Numbered from the stretch's first letter, positions 12,723 to 27,800 are shown. The stretch is DNA of 64,000 bases from Biomphalaria glabrata (GCF_947242115.1 NC_074720.1:26975377-27039376); one strand, 5' to 3'. The notes: generated by a model from the letters alone, not told the origin. A program made the numbers and translations.

Positions 12723-12970
12723 GTATGAAACTTTCCTACCAACCAACATCATTTGACACTGTTGAATAATGACATTTCTTCATGTCTGTTCAGTATCCGG
12801 GTATATAAACGCATTGTACACTTGCATTACTGCATATTAGACTACAACTATCGTCTGCTGGAGGGTCAATGTCTTTTCGCTCTCTATCGTTGGCATTTTC
12901 TTTGACCTATTGGATCTTGAATAAATGTACCGCGCTGTGTTCAAGTCCTTTTTTCTTTTTCAAATCTCTT

Positions 12971-13011
12971 CAAAGCCTCGACCAAAAGTCGACGTAATGG
13001 TCGAGGCTTTG
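12971..13011. repeat. Perfect 14-bp inverted repeat at the edge of the 60-bp array
   Basis: Arms caaagcctcgacca (12971-12984) and tggtcgaggctttg (12998-13011) flank a 13-base loop. The loop-to-right-arm junction, gacgtaatgg, is the same sequence found in every unit of the adjoining 60-bp array. Confidence 0.85.
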
Positions 13012-13016
13012 TGTAC

Positions 13017-16000
13017 AAAGAGTTAATGAGCCATGACGTAATGGAATCTATGGGACAGGTCATCTGTTTCTGTGTCCCAGAGTTAATGAGCCATGACGTA
13101 ATGCAATCTATGGGACAGGTCATCTGTTTCTGTGTCCCAGAGTTAATGAGCCATGACGTAATGGGATCTATGGTACAGGTCATCTGTTTCTGTGTCCCAG
13201 AGTAAATGAGCCATGACGTAATGCGATCTTTGGGACAGGTCATCTGTTTCTGTGTCTCAGAGTTAATGAGCCATGACGTAATGGGATCAATGAGACAGGT
13301 CATCGGTTTCTGTGTCCCAGAGTTAATGAGCCATGACGTAATGGGATCTATGGGACAGGTCATCTGTTTCTGTGTCCCTGAGTTAATGAGCCATGACGTA
13401 ATGCGATCTTTGAGACAGGTCATCTGTTTCTGTGTCCCAGAGTTAATGAGCCATGACGTAATGCGATCTATGGGACAGGTCATCTGTTTCTGTGTCCCAG
13501 AGTTAATGAGCCATCACGTAATGGGATCTATGGGACAGGTCATCTGTTTCTGTGTCCCAGAGTTAATGAGCCATGACGTTATGCGATCTATGTGACAGGT
13601 CATCTGTTTCTGTGTCCCAGAGTTAATGAGCCATGACGTAATGCGATCTATGGGACAGGTCATCTGTTTCTGTGTCCCAGAGTTAATGAGCCATGACGTA
13701 ATGGGATCTATGGGACAGGTCATCTGTTTCTGTGTCCCAGAGTTAATGAGCCATGACGTAATGCGATCTATGGGACAGGTCATCTGTTTCTGTGTCCCAG
13801 AGTTAATGAGCCATGACGTAATTCGATCTATGGGACAGGTCATCTGTATCTGTGTCCCAGAGTTATTGAGCCATGACGTAATGGGATCTATGGGACAGGT
13901 CATCTGTTTCTGTGTCCCAGAGTTAATGAGCCATGACGTAATGGGATCTATGGGACAGGTCATCTGTTTCTGTGTCCCAGAGTTAATGAACCATGACGTA
14001 ATGCGATCTATGGGACAGGTCATCTGTTTCTGTGTCCCAGAGTTAATGAGCCATGACGTAATGGGATCTATGGGACGGGTCATCTTATTCTGTGTCCCAG
14101 AGTTAATGAGCCATGACGTAATGGGATCTATGGGACCGGTCATCTGTTTCTGTGTCCCAGAGTTAATGAGCCATGACGTAATGGGATCTACGGGACAGGT
14201 CATCTGTTTCTGTGTCACAGAGTTAATGAGCCATGACGTAATGGGATCTATGGGACAGGTCATCTGTTTCTAAGTCCCAGAGTTTATGAGCCATGACGTA
14301 ATGCGATCTATGGGACAGGTCATCTGTTTCTGTGTCCCAGAGTTAATGAGCCATGACGTAATGGGATCTATGGGACAGGTCATCTGTTTCTGTTTCCCAG
14401 AGTTAATGAGCCATGACGTAATGGGATCTATGGGACCGGTCATCTGTTTCTGTGTCCCAGAGTTAATGAGCCATGACGTAATGGGATCTACGGGACAGGT
14501 CATCTGTTTCTGTGTCCCAGAGTTAATGAGCCATGACGTAATGCGATCTATGGGACAGGTCATCTGTTTCTGTGTCCCAGAGTTAATGAGCCATCACGTA
14601 ATGGGATCTATGGGACAGGTCATCTGTTTCTGTGTCCCAGAGTTAATGAGCCATGACGTAATGCGATCTATGGGACAGGTCATCTGTTTCTGTGTCTCAG
14701 AGTTAATGAGCCATCACGTAATGGGATCTATGGGACAGGTCATCTGTTTCTGTGTCCCAGAGTTAATAAGCCATGACGTAATGGAATCTATGGGACAGGT
14801 CATCTGTTTCTGTGTCCCAGAGTTAATGAGCCATGACGTAATGCGATCTTTGGGACAAGTCATCTGTTTCTGTGTCTCAGAGTTAATGAGCCATGACGTA
14901 ATGGGATCTATGGGACAGGTCATCGGTGTCTGTGTCCAAGAGTTAATGAGCCATGACGTAATGGGATCTATGGGACAGGTCATCTGTTTCTGTGTCCCTG
15001 AGTTAATGAGCCATGACGTAATGCGATCTATGAGACAGGTCATCTGTTTCTGTGTCCCAGAGTTAATGAGCCATGACGTAATGCGATCTATGGGACAGGT
15101 CATCTGTTTCTGTGTCCCAGAGTTAATAAGCCATGATGTAATTCGATCTATGGGACAGGTCATCTGTTTCTGTGTCCCAGAGTTAATGAGCCATGACGTA
15201 ATGCGATCTATGGGACAGGTCATCTGTTTCTGTGTCCCAGAGTTAATGAGCCATGACGTAATGGGATCTATGGGACAGGTCATCTGTTTCTGTGTCCCAG
15301 AGTTAATGAGCCATGACGTAATGGGATCTATGGGACAGGTCATCTGTTTCTGTGTCCCAGAGTTAATGAGCCATGACGTAATGGGATCTATGGGACAGGT
15401 CATCTGTTTCTGTGTCCCAGAGTTAATGAGCCATGACGTAATGGGATCTATGGGACAGGTCATCTGTTTCTGTGTCTCAGAGTTAATGAGCCATGACGTA
15501 ATGGAATCTATGGGACAGGTCATCTGTTTCTGTGTCCCAGAGTTAATGAGCCATGACGTGATGCGATCTATGGGACAGGTCATCTGTTTCTGTGTCCCAG
15601 AGTTAATGAGCCATGACGTAATGGGATCTATGGGACAGGTCATCTGTTTCTGTGTCCCAGAGTTAATGAGCCATGACGTAATGGAATCTATGGGACAGGT
15701 CATCTGTTTCTGTGTCCCAGAGTTAATGAGCCATGACGTAATGCAATCTATGGGACAGGTCATCTGTTTCTGTGTCCCAGAGTTAATGAGCCATGACGTA
15801 ATGGTATCTATGGGACAGGTCATCTGTTTCTGTGTCCCAGAGTTAATAAGCCATGACGTAATGGAATCTATGGGACAGGTCATCTGTTTCTGTGTCCCAG
15901 AGTTAATGAGCCATGACGTAATGGGATCTATGGGACAGGTCATCTGTTTCTGTGTCCCAGAGTAAATGAGCCATGACGTAATGCGATCTTTGGGACAGGT

Positions 16001-17606
16001 CATCTGTTTCTGTGTCTCAGAGTTAATGAGCCATGACGTAATGGGATCAATGGGACAGGTCATCGGTTTCTGTGTCCCAGAGTTAATGAGCCATGATGTA
16101 ATGGGATCTATGGGACAGGTCATCTGTTTCTGTGTCCCTGAGTTAATGAGCCATGACGTAATGCGATCTTTGAGACAGGTCATCTGTTTCTGTGTCCCAG
16201 AGTTAATGAGCCATGACGTAATGCGATCTATGGGACAGGTCATCTGTTTCTGTGTCCCAGAGTTAATGAGCCATCACGTAATGGGATCTATGGGACAGGT
16301 CATCTGTTTCTGTGTCCCAGAGTTAATGAGCCATGACGTTATGCGATCTATGGGACAGGTCATCTGTTTCTGTGTCCCAGAGTTAATGAGCCATGACGTA
16401 ATGCGATCTATGGGACAGGTCATCTGTTTCTGTGTCCCAGAGTTAATGAGCCATGACGTAATGGGATCTATGGGACAGGTCATCTGTTTCTGTGTCCCAG
16501 AGTTAATGAGCCATGACGTAATGCGATCTATGGGACAGGTCATCTGTTTCTGTGTCCCAGAGTTAATGAGCCATGACGTAATGGGATCTATGGGACAGGT
16601 CATCTGTATCTGTGTCCCAGAGTTAATGAGCCATGACGTAATGGGATCTATGGGACAGGTCATCTGTTTCTGTGTCCCAGAGTTAATGAGCCATGACGTA
16701 ATGGGATCTATGGGACAGGTCATCTGTTTCTGTGTCCCAGAGTTAATGAACCATGACGTAATGCGATCTATGGGACAGGTCATCTGTTTCTGTGTCCCAG
16801 AGTTAATGAGCCATGACGAAATGGGATCTATGGGACGGGTCATCTTTTTCTGTGTCCCAGAGTTAATGAGCCATGACGTAATGGGATCTATGGGACCGGT
16901 CATCTGTTTCTGTGTCCCAGAGTTAATGAGCCATGACGTAATGGGATCTACGGGACAGGTCATCTTTTTCTGTGTCACAGAGTTAATGAGCCATGACGTA
17001 ATGGGATCTATGGGACAGGTCATCTGTTTCTGTGTCCCAGAGTTAATGAGCCATGACGTAATGCGATCTATGGGACAGGTCATCTGTTTCTGTGTCCCAG
17101 AGTTAATGAGCCATCACGTAATGGGATCTATGGGACAGGTCATCTGTTTCTGTGTCCCAGAGTTAATGAGCCATGACGTAATGCGATCTATGGGACAGGT
17201 CATCTGTTTCTGTGTCCCAGAGTTAATGAGCCATCACGTAATGGGATCTATGGGACAGGTCATCTGTTTCTGTGTCCCAGAGTTAATGAGCCATGACGTA
17301 ATGGGATCTATGGGACAGGTCATCTGTTTCTGTGTCCCAGAGTTAATGAGCCATGACGTAATGGGATCTATGGGACAGGTCATCTGTTTCTGTGTCCCAG
17401 TGTTAATGAGCCATGACGTAATGCGATCTATGGGACAGGTCATCTGTTTCTGTGTCCCAGAGTTAATGAGCCATTACGTAATGGGATCTATGGGACAGGT
17501 CATCTGTTTCTGTGTCCCAGAGTTAATGAGCCATGACGTAATGGGATCTATGGGACAGGTCATCTGTTTCTGTGTCCCAGAGTTAATGAGCCATGACGTA
17601 ATGGGA
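13017..17606. repeat. 60-bp minisatellite, about 76 copies, open on both strands
   Basis: Unit begins agttaatgagccatgacgta and ends gtttctgtgtcccag, exactly 60 bp throughout. Because 60 is a multiple of 3, long open frames appear on both strands (for example plus 15966-17810, minus 14714-16243) with a 20-residue period. These are not credible genes: opposite frames are equally open and the substitutions show no coding bias. Each unit has the near-palindrome CCATGACGTAATGG. A block of variant units at about 13201-14280 recurs in the same order at about 15961-17040 (offset 2760 bp, 46 units), showing duplication of a large block. The array lies in the inferred 17-kb intron of gene A. Confidence 0.97.
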
Positions 17607-17999
17607 CGCCAAGACATACTTGCTCTATATCAGTTCGGTGAGATCCCAGAGAGAATACAGTCTCCTGGCACAAGTCTAGGCTTTGCAAGCGTCTTTCTTA
17701 CTGAGGGAATCAGCCGTTATTTTAGCTACGGAAAATACAAACTGCTGGATGATGGCAGCTCACACAAACCAGAGACCTCTCGGTTCAGAAACCAAGCGTC
17801 ATGCTACTAATCAGCTAAACCCACATTTCAAGCATGATGAAATCGAAATTTATTGGCGATTTTGTTCTTAAGATCTAAATTTAACATATGGACAGATGAA
17901 ATGGCAAAAGGCCAACTTCTTTCATTAAAATAACTGTTAAAAAAGATTTAAACAATACACATGGACAAATTTTTTTTTATTAATGAGGAATGCAGTACT
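17607..17999. other. Unique sequence right of the 60-bp array
   Basis: The plus-strand array frame runs about 68 codons into this sequence before a stop at 17810, giving a passable protein-like tail. No domain is recognised, and the frame is inherited from the array. It may be the edge of a dispersed repeat. Confidence 0.35.
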
Positions 18000-18357
18000 T
18001 TCCGTGGCTTCGCAGCCCTAGCTGCGACATATATATTTTGCCACTCCTAGCGCAGACATAACCATTGTCTGCCGGTGGTCGATTTAGATTTACTTTTCAC
18101 CGTCTACGTCTGTCCTCGGGAGTAGATTTTCTTTTGGTCTCAAATGTCCCTATAGCGGCCTGTAATCTCCAGCTGTCTCGTTCTGAAGTCGCCTGCAACC
18201 AGATGCTCTCTTCTGTGTCAGTTAAAGCTTCTATATCAGCTAAGGCAAGATGACGCCTAAGATGGTCTTTAAAGCGTTTCCATGGGAGACCTCTGTGACG
18301 TCGACCACCTTTCATCTCACCAAAAAAGACTGCCTTAGGCATCCGTTCGTTCCCCTT
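18000..18357 (-). mobile_element. LINE 3' fragment with degenerate C-terminal C2H2 finger
   Basis: The minus strand reads PKAVFFGEMKGGRRHRGLPW, then KRFKDHLRRHLALADI and ERDSWR. This is the standard post-RT tail (R-P-K...GKR..GG..KR.KD.L...W...A.dR..WR) of a widespread non-LTR retrotransposon group. Further on, in a shifted frame, YVCARSGKIYMSQLGLRSHG is a worn C2H2 finger in which the second Cys is Ser. The copy is 5'-truncated near 18357 and has lost frame before the finger. Related tails occur at 50643-52172 and 55990-56640. Confidence 0.7.
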
Positions 18358-18876
18358 TTAATTGTAGGTAACTTCTAAATGTTGATGCGCGAAAAGAATT
18401 TCTTTTATTAACAATGTATAGCACAATCTACTTGAAGTGGCTGCGTTCTTCAACTACACAATATTTTTGACAAGCTTCATGTTACTGTATAGTTTTATAT
18501 TTACAAAGCTTCCATGAACACACTCTGTCTGTCTGTCTGTCTGTCTGATAAAAGGTATGTACACGTTATTTCTTATACTACCAATCACGGATCAAGCTGA
18601 AACTTTGCACAATCATTTCTTGTACCTGACAAAACAAGAATCAATTGAAAAAAAAGTATAAATAGGTTTAACTATTTGGTAATTAATTTTTATTGATAAT
18701 TCATTATTTTGTTTGGTTATGGAAAGACATTGTACAGATATTAGTTGAGTTAGTTCCCTTCATACTTTGTGTAGAGAATTAAGTCGTGGCTTAAAGTTGG
18801 AAACGAAAAATAGATATCTATAAAACCTGAGATACCTCTTCCTCCCCCCACCCTCTTTTTCCCAACTGGTCTCGGC
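18358..18876. other. Unique sequence between LINE fragment and 28-bp array
   Basis: Contains a short (tctg)n run near 18523-18546. Otherwise no gene or repeat is recognised. Confidence 0.45.
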
Positions 18877-21800
18877 AAGTGATAAGATCATAGCGCATTG
18901 AGACAGGTGATAAGGTCATAGCGCAGTGAGACAAGTGATAAGGTCAAAGCGCAGTGAGACAAGTGATAAGATCATGGCGTATTGAGACAAGTGATAAGAT
19001 CATAGCGCATTGAGACAAGTGATAAGGTCATAGCGCATTGAGACAAGTGATAAGGTCATAGCGCATTGAGACAAGTGATAGGATCATAGCGTATTGAGAC
19101 AAGTGATAAGATCATAGCGCATTGAGACAAGTGATAGGATCATAGCGTATTGAGACAAGTGATAGGATCATAGCGCATTGACACAAGTGATAAGGTCATA
19201 TAGCATTGAGACAAGTGATAAGGTCACAGCGCATTGAGACAAGTGATAGGATCATAGCGCATTGAGACAAGTGATAAGATCATGGCGCATTGAGACAAGT
19301 GATAAGGTCATAGCGCATTGAAACAAGTGATAGGATCATAGCGCATTGAGACAAGTAAAAGGATCATAGCGCATTGAGACTAGTGATAAGGTCATAGCGC
19401 ATTGAGACAAGTGATAAGATCATAGCGCATTGAGATAGGTGTTAGGATCATAGCGCATTGAGACAAGTGATAGGATCATAGCGCATTGAGACAAGTGATA
19501 GGATCATAGCGCATTGAGATAGGTGTTAGGATCATAGCGCATTGAGACAAGTGATAGAATCATAGTGCATTGAGACAAGTGATAAGATCATAGCGCATTG
19601 AGACAGGTGATAGGATCATAGCGCATTGAGACAGGTGATAAGGTCATAGCGCATTGAGACAAGTGATAAGATCATAGCGCATTGAGACAGGTGATAGGAT
19701 CATAGCGCATTGAGACTGGTGATAAGGTCATAGCGCCTTGAGACAAGTGATAGGATCATAGCGCATTAAAACAAGTGATAAGGTCATAGCGCATTGAGAC
19801 AGGTGATAGGATCATAGCGCATTGAGACAAGTGATAGGATCATAGCGCATTGAGACAAGTGATAGGATCATAGCGCATTGAGACAAGTGAAAAGATCATA
19901 GCGCATTGAGATAGGTGATAAGATCATAGCGCATTGAGACAAGTGATAAGATCATAGCGCATTGAGATAGGTGATAAGATCATAGCGCATTGAGACAAGT
20001 TATAGGATCATTGTGCATTGAGACAAGTGATAAGATCATAGTGCATTGAGACAAGTGATAGGATCATAGCGCATTGAGACAAGTGATAAGATCATAGTGC
20101 ATTGAGACAAGTGATAAGATCATAGCGCATTGAGACAAGTGATAAGATCATAGCGCATTGAGACAAGTGATAAGATCATAGTGCACTGAGACAAGTGTTA
20201 ACATCATAGTGCATTGAGACAAGTGATAAGATCATAGTGCACTGAGACAAGTGATAAGATCATAGTGCATTGAGACAAGTGATAGGATCATAGCGCATTG
20301 AGACAAGTGATAGGATCATAGTGCATTGAGACAAGTGATAAGATCATAGTGAATTGAGACAAGTGATAGGATCATAGCGCATTGAGAAAAGTGATAAGAT
20401 CATAGCGCATTGAGACAAGTGATAAGGTCATAGCGCATTGAGACAAGTGATAAGATCATAGCGCATTGAGACAAGTGATAAGATCATAGCGCATTGAGAC
20501 AAGTGATAGGATCATAGCGCATTGAGACAAGTGATAAGGTCATAGCGCAGTGAGACGAGTGATAAGATCATAGCGCATTTAGACAAGTGATAAGATCATA
20601 GCGCATTGAGACAAGTGATAAGATCATAGTGCATTGAGACAAGTGATAGGATCATAGCGCATTGAGACAAGTGATAGGATCATAGTGCATTGAGACAAGT
20701 GATAGGATCATAGCGCATAGAGACAGGTGATAAGATCATAGCGCATTGAGACAAGTGATAAGATCATAGCGCATTGAGATAAGTGATAGGATCATAGCGC
20801 ATTGAGACAGGTGATAAGGCCATAGCGTATTGAGACAAGTGATAGGATCATAGCGCATTGAGACAGGTGATAATGTCATTGCGCATTGAGTCAAGTGATA
20901 AGATCATAGCGCATTGAGACAGGTGATAAGGTCATAGCGCATTGAGACAAGTGATAGGATCATAGCGCATTGAGACAAGTGATAAGATCATAGCGCATTG
21001 AGACAGGTGATAGGATCATAGCGCGTTGAGACAGGTGATAAGGTCATAGCGCATTGAGACAAGTGATAGGATCATAGCGCATTGAGACAAGTGATAGGAT
21101 CATAGCGCATTGAGACAAGTGATAAGATCATAGCGCATTGAGACAAGTGATAAGATCATAGCGCATTGAGACAAGTGATAGGATCATAGCGCATTGAGAC
21201 AAGTGATAAGATCATAGCGCATTGAGACAAGTGATAAGATCATAGTGAATTGAGACAAGTGATAAGATCATAGTGAATTGAGACAAGTGATAAGATCATA
21301 GCGCATTGAGACAAGTGATAGGATCATAGCGCATTGAGACAAGTGATAGGATCATAGCGCATTGAGACAAGTGATAAGATCATAGCGCATTGAGACAAGT
21401 GATAAGAAGATCATAGTGAATTGAGACAGGTGATAAGATCATAGTGAATTGAGACAAGTGATAAGATCATAGTGAATTGAGACAGGTGATAAGATCATAG
21501 TGAATTGAGACAAGTGATAGGATCATAGCGCATTGAGACAAGTGATAAGATCATAGTGAATTGAGACAAGTGATAAGATCATAGTGAATTGAGATATGTG
21601 ATAAGATCATAGTGAATTGAGACAGGTGATAAGATCATAGTGAATTGAGACAAGTGATAAGATCATAGTGAATTGAGACAGGTGATAAGATAATAGTGAA
21701 TTGAGACAAGTGATAAGATCATAGTGAATTGAGACAAGTGATAAGATCATAGTGAATTGAGACAGGTGATAAGATCATAGCGCATTGAGACAAGTGATAA

Positions 21801-24800
21801 GATCATAGCGCATTGAGACAAGTGATAAGATCATAGTGTATTGAGACAGGTGATAAGATCATAGTGAATTGAGACAAGTGATAGGATCATAGCGCATTGA
21901 GACAAGTGATAGGATCATAGCGCATTGAGACAAGTGATAAGATCATAGCGCATTGAGACAAGTGATAAGATCATAGTGAATTGAGACAAGTGATAAGATC
22001 ATAGTGCATTGAGACAAGTGATAAGAACATAGCGCATTGAGACAAGTGATAAGATCATAGTGAATTGAGACAAGTGATAAGATCATAGTGAATTTGACAC
22101 AAGTGATAAGATCATAGCGCATTGAGACAAGTGATAAGATCATAGTGAATTGAGACAAGTGATAGGATCATAGCGCATTGAGACAAGTGATAAGATCATA
22201 GCGCATTGAGACAAGTGATAAGATCATAGTGAATTGAGACAGGTGATAATATCATAGTGAATTGAGACAAGTATAAGATCATAGTGAATTGAGACAGGTG
22301 ATAAGATCATAGTGAATTGAGACAAGTGATAGGATCATAGTGTATTGAGACAAGTGATAAGATCATAGTGAATTGAGACAAGTGATAGGATCATAGCGCA
22401 TTGAGACAAGTGATAAGATCATAGTGAATTGAGACAAGTGATAAGATCATAGTGAATTGAGACAAGTGATAAGATCATAGCGCATTGAGACAAGTGATAA
22501 GATCATAGTGAATTGAGACAAGTGATAGGATCATAGCGCATTGAGACAAGTGATAAGATCATAGTGAATTGAGACAAGTGATAGGATCATAGCGCATTGA
22601 GACAAGTGATAGGATCATAGCGCATTGAGACAAGTGATAAGATCATAGTGAATTCAGACAAGTGATAGGATCATAGCGCATTGAGACAAGTGATAAGATC
22701 ATAGTGAATTGAGACAAGTGATAAGATCATAGTGAATTGAGACAATTGATAAGATCATAGTGAATTGAGACAAGTGATAAGATCATAGCGCTTTGTGACA
22801 AGTGATAAGATCATAGTGAATTGAGACAAGTGATAGGATCATAGCGCATTGAGACAAGTGATAAGATCATAGTGAATTGAGACAAGTGATAGGATCATAG
22901 CGCATTGAGACAAGTGATAGGATCATAGCGCATTGAGACAAGTGATAAGACCATAGTGAATTGAGACAAGTGATAGGATCATAGCGCATTGAGACAAGTG
23001 ATAAGATCATAGTGAATTGAGACAAGTGATAAGATCATAGCGCAATGAGACAAGTGATAAGATCAAAGCGCATTGAGACAAGTGATAAGATCATAGCGCA
23101 TTGAGACAAGTGATAAGATCATAGTGTATTGAGACAAGTGATAAGATCATAGTGAATTGAGACAAGTGATAGTATCATAGCGCATTGAGACAAGTGATAA
23201 GATCATAGTGAATTGAGACAAGTGATAGGATCATAGCGCATTGAGACAAGTGATAAGATCATAGTGAATTGAGACAAGTGATAGGATCATAGCGCATTGA
23301 GACAAGTGATAGGATCATAGCGCATTGAGACAAGTGTTAAGATCATAGTGAATTGAGACAAGTGATAGGATCATAGCGCATTGAGACAAGTTATAAGATC
23401 ATAGTGAATTGAGACAAGTGATAAGATCATAGCGCATTGAGACAAGTGATAAGATCATAGTGAATTGAGACAAGTGATAAGATCATAGCGCATTGAGACT
23501 AGTGATAAGATCATAGTGTATTGAGACAAGTGATAAGATCATAGTGAATTGAGACAAGTGATAGGATCATAGCGCATTGAGACAAGTGATAAGATCATAG
23601 TGAATTGAGACAAGTGATAGGATCATAGCGCATTGAGACAAGTGATAAGATCATAGTGAATTGAGACAAGTTATAGGATCATAGCGCATTGAGACAAGTG
23701 ATAGGATCATAGCGCATTGAGACAAGTGATAGGATCATAGCGCATTGAGACAAGTTATAGGATCATAGCGCATTGAGACAAGTGATAGGATCATAGCGCC
23801 TTGAGACAAGTTATAAGATCATAGCGCATTGAGACAAGTTATAAGATCATAGCGCATTGAGACAAGTGATAGGATCATAGCGCATTGAGACAAGTGATAG
23901 GATCATAGCGCATTGAGACAAGTTATAAGATCATAGCGCATTGAGACAAGTGATAGGATCATAGCGCATTGAGACAAGTGATAAGATCATAGCGCATTGA
24001 GACAGGTGATAATGTCATTGCGCATTGAGTCAAGTGATAAGATCATAGCGCATTGAGACAGGTGATAAGGTCATAGCGCATTGAGACAAGTGATAGGATC
24101 ATAGCGCATTGAGACAAGTGATAAGATCATAGCGCATTGAGACAGGTGATAGGATCATAGCGCGTTGAGACAGGTGATAAGGTCATAGCGCGTTGAGACA
24201 AGTGATAGGATCATAGCGCATTGAGACAAGTGATAGGATCATAGCGCATTGAGACAAGTGATAAGATCATAGCGCATTGAGACAAGTGATAGGATCATAG
24301 CGCATTGAGACAAGTGATAGGATCATAGCGCATTGAGACAAGTGATAAGATCATAGCGCATTGAGACAAGTGATAAGATCATAGTGAATTGAGACAAGTG
24401 ATAAGATCATAGTGAATTGAGACAAGTGATAAGATCATAGCGCATTGAGACAAGTGATAGGATCATAGCGCATTGAGACAAGTGATAGGATCATAGCGCA
24501 TTGAGACAAGTGATAAGATCATAGCGCATTGAGACAAGTGATAAGAAGATCATAGTGAATTGAGACAGGTGATAAGATCATAGTGAATTGAGACAAGTGA
24601 TAAGATCATAGTGCATTGAGACAAGTGATAAGATCATAGTGAATTGAGACAGGTGATAAGATCATAGTGAATTGAGACAAGTGATAGGATCATAGCGCAT
24701 TGAGACAAGTGATAAGATCATAGTGAATTGAGACAAGTGATAAGATCATAGTGAATTGAGACAAGTGATAAGATCATAGTGAATTGAGACAAGTGATAAG

Positions 24801-27800
24801 ATTATAGCGCATTGAGACAAGTGATAGGATCATAGCGCATTGAGACAAGTGATAGGATCATAGCGCATTGAGACAAGTGATAAGATCATAGCGAGGATCA
24901 TAGCGCATTGAGACAAGTGATAGGATCATAGCGCATTGAGACAAGTGATAAGATCATAGCGCATTGAGACAAGTGATAAGATCATAGTGAATTGAGACAG
25001 GTGATAAGATCATAGTGAATTGAGACAAGTGATAAGATCATAGTGAATTGAGACAAGTGATAGGATCATAGCGCATTGAGACAAGTGATAAGATCATAGT
25101 GAATTGAGACAAGTGATAAGATCATAGTGCATTGAGATAGGTGATAAGATCATAGTGAATTGAGACAGGTGATAAGATCATAGTGAATTGAGTTAAGTGA
25201 TAAGATCATAGTGAATTGAGACAGGTGATAAGATCATAGTGAATTGAGACAAGTGATAAGATCATAGTGAATTGAGACAAGTGATAAGATCATAGTGAAT
25301 TGAGACAGGTGATAAGATCATAGCGCATTGAGACAAGTGATAAGATCATAGCGCATTGAGACAAGTGATAAGATCATAGTGAATTGAGACAGGTGATAAG
25401 ATCATAGTGAATTGAGTTAAGTGATAAGATCATAGCGCATTGAGACAAGTGATAGGATCATAGCGCATTGAGACAAGTGATAAGATCATAGCGCATTGAG
25501 ACAAGTGATAAGATTATAGTGAATTGAGACATGTGATAAGATCATAGTGCATTGAGACAAGTGATAAGATCATAGCGCATTGAGACAAGTGATAAGATCA
25601 TAGTGAATTGAGACAAGTGATAAGATCATAGTGAATTGAGACAAGTGATAAGATCATAGTGAATTGAGACAAGTGATAGGATCATAGCGCATTGAGACAA
25701 GTGATAAGATCATAGCGCATTGAGACAAGTGATAAGATCATAGTGAATTGAGACAGGTGATAAGATCATAGTGAATTGAGACAAGTGATAAGATCATAGT
25801 GAATTGAGACAGGTGATAAGATCATAGTGAATTGAGACAAGTGATAAGATCATAGTGAATTGAGACAGGTGATAAGATCATAGTGAATTGAGACAAGTGA
25901 TAGGATCATAGCGCATTGAGACAAGTGATAAGATCATAGTGAATTGAGACAAGTGATAAGATCATAGTGAATTGAGATAGGTGATAAGATCATAGTGAAT
26001 TGAGACAGGTGATAAGATCATAGTGAATTGAGACAAGTGATAAGATCATAGTGAATTGAGACAGGTGATAAGATCATAGCGCATTGAGACAAGTGATAAG
26101 ATCATAGCGCATTGAGACAAGTGATAAGATCATAGTGAATTGAGACAGGTGATAAGATCATAGTGAATTGAGTTAAGTGATAAGATCATAGCGCATTGAG
26201 ACAAGTGATAGGATCATAGCGCATTGAGACAAGTGATAAGATCATAGCGCATTGAGACAAGTGATAAGATCATAGTGAATTGAGACAAGTGATAAGATCA
26301 TAGTGCATTGAGACAAGTGATAAGATCATAGCGCATTGAGACAAGTGATAAGATCATAGTGAATTGAGACAAGTGATAAGATCATAGTGAATTGAGACAA
26401 GTGATAAGATCATAGCGCATTGAGACAAGTGATAAGATCATAGTGAATTGAGACAAGTGATAGGATCATAGCGCATTGAGACAAGTGATAAGATCATAGC
26501 GCATTGAGACAAGTGATTAGATCATAGTGAATTGAGACAGGTGATAAGATCATAGTGAATTGAGACAAGTGATAAGATCATAGTGAATTGAGACAGGTGA
26601 TAAGATCATAGTGAATTGAGACAAGTGATAAGATCATAGTGTATTGAGACAAGTGATAAGATCATAGTGAATTGAGACAAGTGATAGGATCATAGCGCAT
26701 TGAGACAAGTGATAAGATCATAGTGAATTGAGACAAGTGATAAGATCATAGTGAATTGAGACAAGTGATAAGATCATAGCGCATTGAGACAAGTGATAAG
26801 ATCATAGTGAATTGAGACAAGTGATAGGATCATAGCGCATTGAGACAAGTGATAAGATCATAGTGAATTGAGACAAGTGATAGGATCATAGCGCATTGAG
26901 ACAAGTGATAGGATCATAGCGCATTGAGACAAGTGATAAGACCATAGTGAATTGAGACAAGTGATAGGATCATAGCGCATTGAGACAAGTGATAAGATCA
27001 TAGTGAATTGAGACAAGTGATAAGATCATAGCGCATTGAGACAAGTGATAAGATCATAGCGCATTGAGACAAGTGATAAGATCATAGCGCATTGAGACAA
27101 GTGATAAGATCATAGTGTATTGAGACAAGTGATAAGATCATAGTGAATTGAGACAAGTGATAGTATCATAGCGCATTGAGACAAGTGATAAGATCATAGT
27201 GAATTGAGACAAGTGATAGGATCATAGCGCATTGAGACAAGTGATAAGATCATAGTGAATTGAGACAAGTGATAGGATCATAGCGCATTGAGACAAGTGA
27301 TAGGATCATAGCGCATTGAGACAAGTGATAAGATCATAGTGAATTGAGACAAGTGATAGGATCATAGCGCATTGAGACAAGTGATAAGATCATAGTGAAT
27401 TGAGACAAGTGATAAGATCATAGCGCATTGAGACAAGTGATAAGATCATAGTGAATTGAGACAAGTGATAAGATCATAGCGCATTGAGACTAGTGATAAG
27501 ATCATAGTGTATTGAGACAAGTGATAAGATCATAGTGAATTGAGACAAGTGATAGGATCATAGCGCATTGAGACAAGTGATAAGATCATAGTGAATTGAG
27601 ACAAGTGATAGGATCATAGCGCATTGAGACAAGTGATAAGATCATAGTGAATTGAGACAAGTTATAGGATCATAGCGCATTGAGACAAGTGATAGGATCA
27701 TAGCGCATTGAGACAAGTGATAGGATCATAGCGCATTGAGACAAGTTATAGGATCATAGCGCATTGATACAAGTGATAGGATCATAGCGCATTGAGACAA

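Noticed and set aside
12941-17810. Several long frames on both strands with 20-residue repeats
   Set aside because: The 60-bp unit leaves frames open on both strands; variation is equal in all codon positions and no unique coding sequence begins them.
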